The notes beneath the pieces are model-generated. The model was not told the origin of the DNA. It worked only from the letters and a program-made list of their open reading frames with translations, and ran no database searches. Made by a program: the position numbers and the translations under genes. Shown piece after piece: positions 1 to 10,658 of a stretch of 15,492 nucleotides of DNA; the stretch's first letter is position 1; each line of letters starts with the position of its first letter. The DNA comes from CAYLZW01 sp964388085 (GTDB taxonomy: Bacteria; Myxococcota; UBA727; CAYLZW01), in the NCBI GenBank assembly GCA_964388085.1, contig CAYLZW010000123.1:1-15492 (forward strand), in the 5' to 3' direction.

Positions 1-2318
1 CCGCCTCCGCGAACATCGGCGCGCTCGACCCCGCCCCCTCCGCCACGCTGCTGTTCCCCTACCTCGAGGCCGACCCGGCCGCAGGCGGCACGCGGGACAC
101 GCGCATCATCGTCGAGAACGCCGCTGCCGCGTCACAGCTCACGCACGTGATCGTGTGGACCGATCTCGGCGTGCCCGTCTTCGACTTCGACGTGTACCTG
201 CCGGCCAAGGGCCGCCTCGAGCTGTCGCTGCGCGCGCTGCTCGCGGGAGAGGTGCCGGAGAGCGCGCCCTATTCCGACGCCGGCTGCGCCATCCCGCGGG
301 CGCCCTTGTCGCCGGACGAGGTGGCTGACCTCGGCGCCGCGCTCACCGGCCAGCGCCTGCCGAGCGCGACCAGCGAAGGCCTCGGCTGCCCCGGCGTCGA
401 TCACGGCGACGCCCTCGCGCGCGGCTACGTCACCGTCGATGTGGTGAGCGAGTGCGGCACCAGCGACGAGGTGGCGGACGGCAGCTACTGGGGTACGAAG
501 CTCGCGCACGAGAACGCGCTGATCGGCAGCTTCACGATCCACGAGGGGGACGGTCGCCCCTCGTACGCGGAGCAGGCGGTGCACGTCGAGGCGAGCCTGG
601 CGCACGAGGCCACCGACGGCGTGGTCGACATCGACGGCTTCCCCGACCGTACCTTCTACGGCTTCCTCGTCGGCTACAGCGGCAACGACCACCGCGAGTC
701 CCTGCCGACGCTGTGGAACACCTCCTACAGCGCGGCGCGCTCGGACCTCGTCGTGTGGCGGGAGAGCAAACGCGCGCTCCTCGATCCCGCGGCCGTCACC
801 TGCGGCTTCGCGCAGGCGGCGCTCGCGCTCGACAGCAACAATGTGTTCTACGTCGATGAGTCCGAGCAGATGGTCGAGCACGGCGGCTCGCTCCCGTTTC
901 CACGCGCGACGGGCCGCTACCCCGCCGGTGGCGCCGAGGGGCTGCCCGTCCCCTACCGCGCGGGCGCCGTGCTCTCGAACCTCAACTTCGACGTCGCCGA
1001 CGTGCCGATCTCGGTCGCCGGCTTCGCGCAGTCCGTGGTGCTGTCCGCGACCCGGCCGGACGCGGTCGGAGACGCGGTGCACGGCACGCTCGCGTACGGC
1101 ACGCCAATCGACGACGGTATCCGGGAGGACAGCGGCTGGGTCGCCCCCGCCGGCTTCGACGTCGGCGGTGTGAGCTATACCTCGAACCTGGCGATGATGG
1201 ACCTGCAGCCGGCGGCCACGCTCGTCCTGCCTTACTTCGAGGTGGCGCTCGACGACCCGAACCGCGCCACCACCGAGCTGCGCATCGTCAACACGGGCGC
1301 GTCGGCGCGGCTCGCGAAGCTCACGCTCTTCACCGACCGCGGCGTCCCGACCGAGAGCTTCATGGTGTACCTGACCGGCTTCGACATCGAGGCCATCGAC
1401 CTGCGCCTCTTGTTCGAGGCCGGCCTCGTCCCGCGAACCGCGAGCGACGGGCAGGACCCAACGGACACCGTCTCGCCGCAAGGCCCGAAATCGCAGGACA
1501 TCAATTTCGCCAGCTGCTTTTCCCGCTTGCCGTTCGAGCGGCTCGACGACGAACGGGTCGCGTTCTTGCGAGCCGCGCACACCGGGCAGCCCGTCGTCGC
1601 GTGGGAAGACCGCTGCGGCGGGCGTACGCTCGGAGACGACATCGCGCGCGGCTACGTCGTCATCGACGATTACAAGGCCTGCACCGACGGGCCCTTCGTG
1701 CCCGAACACGCGACGAGCATTTTCGGCGACCGCGACGGGCTGGCCGGTAGCTTCGCGGTCCGAAATCGCGCCGACGACCTCTCGTGGGGCGGCGCGCTGC
1801 TGCCGTTGCACCGCGCGGGTGGCGCGCTCGATTCCGGTGACGTCAGCTTTTACGGCTGGCTCGACGGGTGGGCGAACGCCGGCACCTCCGAGCCGCGAGA
1901 GCCGTTGCCCGGCGCCTTCCGCGTGCCCTTCGTGAACGGCCCCGACACGGGCGAGAGCGAGCTCGTGCTGTTCCGGCCGGTGCACCGCGCGCCGGAGCCG
2001 TACGCCTGCGACGCGGCGCCGGCGTCCTTCGAGGGCACGCTCTCCGTCACGGCCTTCGACGACGCCGACAACAGCAGCGTGCTCGCCGCTTTTGTCCCCG
2101 GCTTCGTCGCGGGGCGCGTGTCGCTCGCCCCCGACGAGCTCGTCGTGCCCTACGCCCGGGGCGCGCTCGAGGTCGACCTCGACTTCGCGGAGGCGGGCGG
2201 GCCCTCGAGCGCGCCCGACGCACACATGGGCTTCGTCGGCGTCATCCAACGTCCCTCGGGGAGCGCGGACGCCACCTTCCTGCCGGGCTCCCCCCTGCGC
2301 CGCGCCGGAGAGCAATGA
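1..2318 (+). CDS. Secreted tandem-repeat protein of myxobacterial type (5' end missing)
   Basis: The frame is open from the first complete codon at position 3 to the TGA at 2316-2318, so the true start lies outside the window; the ATC at 147 is not a start. The 771 visible residues form two related units, roughly nt 18-1187 and 1188-2315. Each opens with a block such as ATLLFPYLE / ATLVLPYFE, then a (W/F)TD.GVP motif, a VYL motif and a RGYV.(V/I)D motif close to cysteines. About four cysteines recur at matching places in both units, suggesting disulfides in an exported protein. The last part of each unit carries a (V/L)P(V/Y)R- or VPYARGAL-like strand. I recognise this as a lineage-specific family of hypothetical secreted proteins in Myxococcota; no enzymatic motif is visible and I assign no function. 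It is followed after 1 bp by the P-domain gene and is probably co-transcribed and translationally coupled with it. Confidence 0.85.
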   Translation, partial: ASANIGALDPAPSATLLFPYLEADPAAGGTRDTRIIVENAAAASQLTHVIVWTDLGVPVFDFDVYLPAKGRLELSLRALLAGEVPESAPYSDAGCAIPRAPLSPDEVADLGAALTGQRLPSATSEGLGCPGVDHGDALARGYVTVDVVSECGTSDEVADGSYWGTKLAHENALIGSFTIHEGDGRPSYAEQAVHVEASLAHEATDGVVDIDGFPDRTFYGFLVGYSGNDHRESLPTLWNTSYSAARSDLVVWRESKRALLDPAAVTCGFAQAALALDSNNVFYVDESEQMVEHGGSLPFPRATGRYPAGGAEGLPVPYRAGAVLSNLNFDVADVPISVAGFAQSVVLSATRPDAVGDAVHGTLAYGTPIDDGIREDSGWVAPAGFDVGGVSYTSNLAMMDLQPAATLVLPYFEVALDDPNRATTELRIVNTGASARLAKLTLFTDRGVPTESFMVYLTGFDIEAIDLRLLFEAGLVPRTASDGQDPTDTVSPQGPKSQDINFASCFSRLPFERLDDERVAFLRAAHTGQPVVAWEDRCGGRTLGDDIARGYVVIDDYKACTDGPFVPEHATSIFGDRDGLAGSFAVRNRADDLSWGGALLPLHRAGGALDSGDVSFYGWLDGWANAGTSEPREPLPGAFRVPFVNGPDTGESELVLFRPVHRAPEPYACDAAPASFEGTLSVTAFDDADNSSVLAAFVPGFVAGRVSLAPDELVVPYARGALEVDLDFAEAGGPSSAPDAHMGFVGVIQRPSGSADATFLPGSPLRRAGEQ
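2307..2312 (+). promoter_or_regulatory. Ribosome binding site for the P-domain protein
   Basis: GGAGAG lies 7 nt before the ATG at 2320, inside the last codons of the preceding gene. It supports starting the P-domain protein at 2320 rather than at any upstream in-frame codon, and it implies coupled translation across the 1-bp gap between the genes. Confidence 0.65.
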
Positions 2319-2319
2319 C

Positions 2320-4158
2320 ATGACCTTCGCACCCCGATCGGCTCCCGCGCTCGTCGCCGCTCTGCTCACGCTGTCGCCGGCGTTCGCCGAGGCGCAGAGC
2401 TATGAGTGCAGCTCTTCGTTCGGGACGAGCTGTGCCGACGAGCTCGTCGACGCGCACCGCCGCTCCCCTGCGCCCGCGAGCACGCCGGGCATCTTCGAGA
2501 GCACGCTCACGGTGCTGCCGGGCCTGTGCGCGGACGACAGCGTAATCGTCGACGTCGACGTCGAGCTCGACATCGTGCACTCCTACGTGGGTGATCTCAG
2601 CGTCGACCTCATCCATCCGGACGGCACGCTGGTGCGGCTGCTGTACCGACCCGGCATCGGCTTCGTCGAGCCGAGCTGCCCCGGCGACGATGTCCGCGTC
2701 ACCCTCGATGACGAAGGCGAGATCGCCTTCGACGCCTGCGGCACGCTCATCCCCGCGCTCGAGGGGCGCGCGCGTCCCTGGAACCCGCTGGCGCTCTTCG
2801 ATGGACACGTCCGCAACGGCACCTGGCGGCTGCGCGTCACGGACAACGAGCCGGGCGAGCGCGGCGTGCTGCGCGGCTGGACGCTCCACCTTCCGTGCAC
2901 GCTGAACCTGCCGATCGCAGGCATCGAGGCCGTCGACGGGCTCGTCAGCGAGCGCGGCGACGACGACACGGCGACCCTCCGTGTGACGCGCGCCGGGGAC
3001 ACGTCCGCCGACCTCGAGATCCGGTACCAGGTGGCCGGCACCGCCTCGCGCGAGGACATCGAGGAGCTGCCCGGCACCCTCACGCTGCCCGCCGGGAGCG
3101 CGTCGGCCACCTTCGACGTTCACGCGGTGGCGGACGATCTCGATGAGATCGACGAGACCGTGGTCATCACCCTCGCCGACTCGGCCCGCTACGAGATCGG
3201 GCCGCGCGCCAGCGCCCAGGTCCTCGTGCGCGAGCGGTCGCCGGGGAGCGAGGCCGACGCCGGCAGCGACGAGCCCGACGCGAGCGTCAGCCCGGGCGAC
3301 GCAGGGGCGCGACAGGTCTTGGACGCCGGCAATCCTGGCGGCCCTCCCGACGAGAGCTGCGGCTGTTACGCGACGCACGACCCGAGGGGCACGGGGGCCC
3401 GAGCGTCCCTGGTCGCGCTGGCGCTCCTCGCGCTGGCGTTCGGTCGTCGACGCGGCCGCCCGCGCTCCTGGCCGCCGCGCGGACTGCACGACGACGCGGC
3501 CACCGTCGAAGCGGTAGACCCGCGCTCAGGCGTCGATGAAGTTGCTCCACGCGCGGGTGTCTACCGGGCGCCTCCCGGCCTTGCCCACGAGGACGTCCGC
3601 GATGGCCTCGACGATGGGCAAGCCGGGCGCGCGCTGCAGCCAGAAGAACTCCCCCACGGCGTTCACCTCGAGGAACACGTGCCGACCGTCGGGCGTGACG
3701 ATGAAGTCGCAGGCGGCGTAGTTGAGCCCGAGCTCGCTGACGAGGGTGAGCAGCTTGTGCTCCACGTCGGGCGGCAGCGCATAGGGCCGCCAGGCCTCGA
3801 GCAGGCCGACGCCGTCCCTCCGCCAGTCGAGCGAGGTCTCGTCGCGGCGCTGGGAGTCGACCGCCGCCGTGAACACGCGCTCCCCGACGATGGTGCACCT
3901 CAGCTCGATCTGCTTGTCGACGCGCTCCTGGAACGTCATGGGAGCGAAGCGCAGGCCGTCGAGCTCCTCGAGATCCGCCGCCGTGACGTCGTTGGTGAAG
4001 ACCACGTTCTCGACACCCTCGCGATAGATGGCGAAGGAGTGCTGCATCTTGGTGACGAGCCGCCCGCCGGTCTCGTCGTAGAACGCGCGCACCTCTTCGG
4101 GATCGTTCGAGAACAGCGTGCGCGGGACGTCGAGCCCGAGGGCGAGCGCGCGGCGTAG
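2320..4158 (+). CDS. Secreted P-domain / Calx-beta protein with MYXO-CTERM tail; normal stop missing
   Basis: Starting at the ATG at 2320, residues 1-27 form a signal peptide (charged start, ALVAALLTL core, cleavage near AEAQS). Residues ~54-193 match a proprotein-convertase P-domain (YVGDLSVDLIHPDGT, then NGTWRLRV.D and RGWTLHL). Residues ~200-304 look like a Calx-beta domain (TATLRVTRAG, ASATFDVHAVADD, DETVVITL). A D/S/G-rich linker leads to a CGC motif (347-349), a hydrophobic helix (~361-375) and RRR (376-378): the MYXO-CTERM surface-sorting layout, normally at the very C-terminus. No peptidase domain is present, so the role is probably adhesive or structural at the cell surface (inference). 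The odd point is that the frame continues ~234 residues past the Arg tail, antisense to the ATP-grasp gene, to the TGA at 4156-4158. The real protein most likely ends near 3460-3540, with a lost stop or a frameshift. Confidence is high to about 3460 and low beyond. Confidence 0.6.
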   Translation: MTFAPRSAPALVAALLTLSPAFAEAQSYECSSSFGTSCADELVDAHRRSPAPASTPGIFESTLTVLPGLCADDSVIVDVDVELDIVHSYVGDLSVDLIHPDGTLVRLLYRPGIGFVEPSCPGDDVRVTLDDEGEIAFDACGTLIPALEGRARPWNPLALFDGHVRNGTWRLRVTDNEPGERGVLRGWTLHLPCTLNLPIAGIEAVDGLVSERGDDDTATLRVTRAGDTSADLEIRYQVAGTASREDIEELPGTLTLPAGSASATFDVHAVADDLDEIDETVVITLADSARYEIGPRASAQVLVRERSPGSEADAGSDEPDASVSPGDAGARQVLDAGNPGGPPDESCGCYATHDPRGTGARASLVALALLALAFGRRRGRPRSWPPRGLHDDAATVEAVDPRSGVDEVAPRAGVYRAPPGLAHEDVRDGLDDGQAGRALQPEELPHGVHLEEHVPTVGRDDEVAGGVVEPELADEGEQLVLHVGRQRIGPPGLEQADAVPPPVERGLVAALGVDRRREHALPDDGAPQLDLLVDALLERHGSEAQAVELLEIRRRDVVGEDHVLDTLAIDGEGVLHLGDEPPAGLVVERAHLFGIVREQRARDVEPEGERAA

Positions 4159-4542
4159 CTGCAGCTCCTTGTGGTCGGTGCGCCGGACGCTCTCGATGGG
4201 ATCCATGTGGAAGCAGGGCAGCGCGGCGATGGTGCCGAAGAGATGACGACGAGCCTCCTGCACGCACGCGGCCCGGGTGTCGCCAAGGCTCGCGGGCAGC
4301 GCTGCGCCGGCGTGAAAGCGCCGGTACCAGACGGCCGTCACGTCGCGCAGATCGAAGGTGCCCTCCGGCGTCTTCAGCAGCAACCGCTCGTCGTCACGGC
4401 CGTAGCGCGTCGCCAGCTTGACGAGATCGGGGAAGCGATCGCTGTCGCAGCGGATGGGCTCCGCACCACGCTCGCGCAGGGCGTCCGCGACCATGCGCAC
4501 CGAGTGATTGTCGTCGCTGCGGGTGATGAGGAGCACGCTCAC
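3526..4542 (-). CDS. MvdC/MvdD-like ATP-grasp ligase (graspetide RiPP maturase), second gene of pair
   Basis: The 338-residue product starts at a GTG (4542-4540, MSVLLITRSDDNHS) and is full length for the ATP-grasp ribosomal-peptide maturases that make ester or amide side-chain crosslinks in microviridin-type peptides. Residues 1-100 are the N-terminal pre-ATP-grasp domain. A lead-in RRTDHKELQLRRALALGL.VP (120-140) follows, as in the MvdD family. K125 and K165 (RLVTKM) are likely nucleotide-phosphate contacts. FQERVDKQIELR (204-215) carries the family Q-E-x-x-x-K-x-x-E-L-R signature. D279, E292 and N294 (LEVNAVGEFFWL) are the Mg/ATP ligands of the C-terminal lobe. The gene lies 1 bp downstream of a paralogue, so the two are surely co-transcribed. 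No precursor peptide gene is visible beside them. Fold and family are clear; the substrate is unknown. Its 3' half overlaps the run-on frame of the P-domain gene on the other strand. Confidence 0.88.
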   Translation of the reverse strand: MSVLLITRSDDNHSVRMVADALRERGAEPIRCDSDRFPDLVKLATRYGRDDERLLLKTPEGTFDLRDVTAVWYRRFHAGAALPASLGDTRAACVQEARRHLFGTIAALPCFHMDPIESVRRTDHKELQLRRALALGLDVPRTLFSNDPEEVRAFYDETGGRLVTKMQHSFAIYREGVENVVFTNDVTAADLEELDGLRFAPMTFQERVDKQIELRCTIVGERVFTAAVDSQRRDETSLDWRRDGVGLLEAWRPYALPPDVEHKLLTLVSELGLNYAACDFIVTPDGRHVFLEVNAVGEFFWLQRAPGLPIVEAIADVLVGKAGRRPVDTRAWSNFIDA

Positions 4543-4543
4543 G

Positions 4544-5548
4544 TCACGTCCCTTCGTCCGTCGCCAGCAGCTCGGCGGCGATGGCGTCCGCGATGGGCAG
4601 CTCGAGATCGCGCTCGAGCCAGCCCCACTCTCCCGCGGGGTTCACCTCGAGGAACACGTGCTCGCCCTCGGGAGTGACGATGAGATCCACGGCTGCGTAG
4701 CGCAAGTCGAGCGCGTCGCAGAGCGCGAGCAGCTTCGCCTGCACGTCGTCAGGGACGTCCGCGGCCAACCACTTGACGTCGCTGCCCGGCTCCGTGCGTC
4801 GCCAGTCGATGGCTCCGCGCGGGTTCGCGCCGGCGTCGATGGCGCCCGTGAAGCAACGGCGCCCGACGACGATGACGCGCAGCTCATGGTGCTTGTCGAT
4901 GAGCGCCTGGAAGATCTGCGGGCAGAGCCGCAGGCCATCGAGGTCACTGATGTCGTCGTCCGAGAGCGCGCTCGTGTACACCATGTCGCCGCCGGCGTTC
5001 ATGGTCTGCGAGAGGGCGCCGAGGAGCTTCGTCACCGCCCGCTTGCCGCTCCGCTCGTACAGCGCGCGCGCGTCCTCGGGCGCGTTGGTGACGACGGTGT
5101 CGGGCACGGACAAGCCGACCTCTTGCGCGAGCTTCAGCTGCAAGAGCTTCGACTCCGCGCGCAGCATCGGCTGCAGCGGGTTCACCCACCGCGCGCCCTC
5201 GAGCAGCGACAGCGTGTCGAAGAACGCCGTGCGGGACTGTGCCCGGCAGCGCCCCGCGAAGCGCGCGTCGACGTCGGCGGGCATGGCTCCAGGCCACAAG
5301 CGGCGGGCCCACACCGCGGGCACATGATCGAGCGCGATCGAACGAGAGGTGCCGAACGCAGCGTCTGCGATCTCGAGCACGAACGAGCGCTGTCCGGCCG
5401 AGAAGCGCGCGCTGAGGGAGAGGCTCGTCGGGTAGCGGTCGGTATCGACGCGAAGCGCGTCCACGCCACGGCGCCGGACGGCCGCCTGCACGAGGTCGAT
5501 CGTGTAGAGATCGCCGCTGTGCGTCAGGAGCAGGACGGGAGCGTCCAC
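4544..5548 (-). CDS. MvdC/MvdD-like ATP-grasp ligase (graspetide RiPP maturase), first gene of pair
   Basis: The 334-residue protein starts at the GTG 5548-5546 (MDAPVLLLTHSGD), which aligns with the N-terminus of its neighbour. The frame stays open upstream, but that stretch is antisense to the oxoprolinase gene and unlike the family. Features in order: N-terminal domain; NPLQPMLRAESKLLQLKLA (123-141) with K134, a typical microviridin-ligase signature; K174 (AVTKLL); FQALIDKHHELR (213-224); D288; and E301/N303 in LEVNPAGEWGWLE. At residue 215 the acidic residue of the usual FQE signature is Ala, whereas the sister protein keeps Glu. Members of this family activate Asp/Glu side chains with ATP and join them to Ser/Thr (ester) or Lys (amide) of a precursor. 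Tandem pairs, as in microviridin clusters, often split ester and amide formation; which does which here cannot be told. It is transcribed divergently from the oxoprolinase gene over a 52-bp spacer. Confidence 0.87.
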   Translation of the reverse strand: MDAPVLLLTHSGDLYTIDLVQAAVRRRGVDALRVDTDRYPTSLSLSARFSAGQRSFVLEIADAAFGTSRSIALDHVPAVWARRLWPGAMPADVDARFAGRCRAQSRTAFFDTLSLLEGARWVNPLQPMLRAESKLLQLKLAQEVGLSVPDTVVTNAPEDARALYERSGKRAVTKLLGALSQTMNAGGDMVYTSALSDDDISDLDGLRLCPQIFQALIDKHHELRVIVVGRRCFTGAIDAGANPRGAIDWRRTEPGSDVKWLAADVPDDVQAKLLALCDALDLRYAAVDLIVTPEGEHVFLEVNPAGEWGWLERDLELPIADAIAAELLATDEGT

Positions 5549-5567
5549 GGGCGGCCTCGGGGCTCTG

Positions 5568-5593
5568 GTACGGCACGCCTCGGGACCGTACGG
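5568..5593. promoter_or_regulatory. Repeated GTACGG boxes in the divergent spacer (possible operator)
   Basis: The 52-bp gap (5549-5600) between the ATP-grasp pair and the oxoprolinase gene contains GTACGG at 5568-5573 and again at 5588-5593, a 20-bp (two helical turn) spacing. The second copy lies in the perfect 8-bp palindrome CCGTACGG (5586-5593). The first copy also pairs with CCGTAC (5586-5591) as an inverted repeat. This could be a regulator site shared by both transcription units. It is short enough to arise by chance in such GC-rich DNA, and I cannot place clear -10/-35 boxes. Confidence 0.25.
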
Positions 5594-5600
5594 TGACGAC

Positions 5601-9132
<3,532 letters not shown>

Positions 9133-9149
<17 letters not shown>

Positions 9150-10658
9150 CGTCGACGCCATCGACCAGGATCCAAGGCCCCTCGAACGTGAACGTCCGGT
9201 GCGCCGTCGATCCGACGCCGGCGATCCTCTCGAGGAGATCGAACGCGTTTCCCGCGATGAGCGTCTCCTGCACCGCCGTGCCGCGCTCGCCCCGCTCGAC
9301 GAGGAAGCTGCCCTTGGCGACGCCGGAGAAGTCTCCGCTCACGGAGTCGACGCTGCCGGAGAAGCGCCCCACGAACAGACCGTCAGCGAGCGCGCGCAGC
9401 AGATCTGCCTCGCTGGCGTCGCCGGTGGGGATGCTGAGGTTCGTGCTGCCGATGCCCGGCAGGGAGCGCGCGTCGCCGGTGGCGTGACCGGTGGACGAAC
9501 GTCTGGCGCGGCGCGCGGCCTTGCCGTCGTAGAGGAAGGCGCGCAGGACGCCGCCGTCGATGAGGGAGACGCGCTCGTGCGGCATGCCCTCGCGATCGAA
9601 GGGCGTGGAGGCGATCAGGCCGGGCAGGGTGCCGTCGTCGACGAGGGAGAACGACGACGCCGCGATGACCTTGTCGAGCTTGTCCTTCAGGCGGCTCCTG
9701 CCCTTGTGCACCTCGTCGCCGTCGGTGGCGTCGAGCAGCGCGCTCACGAAGACCTCCTCGAAGGCCTCGGGCGCGAACAGCACCTTGCCCTTGTACGACC
9801 GCCCCGGCGCGGCGCCGAGCAGGTCGATCACCTTGCGGCCGAAGCGCTCACCGAGCGGCCGGGGCGACAGCGCGGCGAAGGCGCGGTGCCCCTCGTACAC
9901 GTGATCGAAGGAGCCCACCTCGTCGCCGTCGACGGCCATGCCGAACAGGCCGTAGACGCCGGCGGTCTCGCTGGCGGCCGCGGAGACGCCCGTCGAGCTC
10001 ACGATGGCGGTGTGGCTGACGTTCGAGGAGAACGAGCCCGAGTCGATGCGCACGCGCGGGTCCACGGCGAGGGCGCCCTGTAGCATCTCGTGGGCGAGGC
10101 GCACGGCCTCGTCGGGCGGCATGTCCGCGATGGCGTCGTCCCACAGGCCGGCGACGTCGCGGATCGGACGCGGCTCGAGCAGCCCGTTCGCCTCGTCGCC
10201 GGGAGCGCTCTTGGCGATGGCGAGCGCGTCGCCGAGCGCCTCGTCGAGGGAGCGCTCGTCGAGGCGGTTCACGTACGCGAAGCCGGTGCGATCGCCCCGA
10301 AACACGCGCAGGCCGATGCCGTCGTGCTCGTCGACCTCGCCGCCCTTGATGTCGTTCTGCTCGAGGGAGACCGAGGTCTCGCGCACGTGCTCGGCGAACA
10401 CCTCNNNNNNNNNNNNNNNNNNNNNNNNNNNNNNNNNNNNNNNNNNNNNNNNNNNNNNNNNNNNNNNNNNNNNNNNNNNNNNNNNNNNNNNNNNNNNNNN
10501 NNNNTGTCGTTCTGCTCGAGGGAGACCGAGGTCTCGCGCACGTGCTCGGCGAACACCTCGGCGCCCGTGGCGCCGCGCTTCGTCGCGCGCTCGACGAGGC
10601 CCGCGCACAGGCCGAGCAAGCGCTCGCGCTGCTCGCGCGCGTTCTTGCCGGTCGTCAT
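9133..10658 (-). CDS. pmbA: TldE/PmbA protease subunit, interrupted by an assembly gap
   Basis: The ATG at 10658 (MTTGKNAREQRERLLGL) has AAGGAGG 7 nt upstream and overlaps the TldD stop by 4 nt (ATGA), so the two are translationally coupled. The C-terminal part is typical TldE: LVDDGTLPGLIASTPFD.EG, SVDSVSGDFSGVAKGSF, ETLIAGNAFDLLERI, and a final PWILVDGVDVTAGG-like end. The N-terminus (TGAEVFAEHVRETSVSLEQND) runs into 100 N flanked by an exact 55-bp repeat. Collapsing the repeat and gap (155 bp) brings both halves into one frame of 456 residues, close to E. coli PmbA (about 450), so the gene is intact in the organism. TldE pairs with TldD to form a heterodimeric metalloprotease. TldE itself lacks the zinc motif, as expected. 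Known roles of the pair are processing of microcin B17 and degradation of the antitoxin CcdA. Confidence 0.9.
10350..10404 (+). repeat. 55-bp direct repeat, left copy (contig-end overlap)
   Basis: These 55 bases, immediately left of the N run, are identical to 10505-10559 immediately right of it. The matching length and position are what two contig ends sharing one k-mer of a de Bruijn assembly would give. Both copies encode the same TldE segment (AEVFAEHVRETSVSLEQND region). Confidence 0.95.
10405..10504. other. Assembly gap of 100 N, probably of no real length
   Basis: Exactly 100 N, the customary placeholder for a gap of unknown size, fall inside the TldE gene. Because the flanks overlap by 55 identical bases, the true sequence most likely has no missing bases. 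Deleting 155 bp (100 N plus one repeat copy) restores the TldE reading frame. Confidence 0.97.
10505..10559 (+). repeat. 55-bp direct repeat, right copy (contig-end overlap)
   Basis: This is the second copy of the 55-bp segment at 10350-10404. It carries the authentic 5' coding part of TldE in frame with the ATG at 10658. Confidence 0.95.

Noticed and set aside
132..2369. A 745-codon open frame on the minus strand opposite the secreted repeat protein
   Set aside because: Arg/Val/Glu-rich composition with no recognisable domains. It is a by-product of strong GC bias, whereas the plus strand has conserved repeat motifs.
3241..3355. The Asp/Glu/Ser-rich linker of the P-domain protein as a graspetide core substrate for the neighbouring ligases
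   Set aside because: It has acidic and hydroxyl residues but no repeated core pattern or leader motif, lies in an exported protein, and is typical of linkers before MYXO-CTERM tails.
2242..3489. A long minus-strand open frame opposite the P-domain protein
   Set aside because: Low-complexity Arg/Ala-rich translation. The plus strand carries a signal peptide, two domains and a sorting tail.
10350..10559. The 55-bp direct repeats as a mobile-element target duplication or a two-unit repeat array
   Set aside because: Exactly adjacent to a 100-N placeholder and within a conserved coding segment; collapsing them restores the gene, so they are contig-end overlap.
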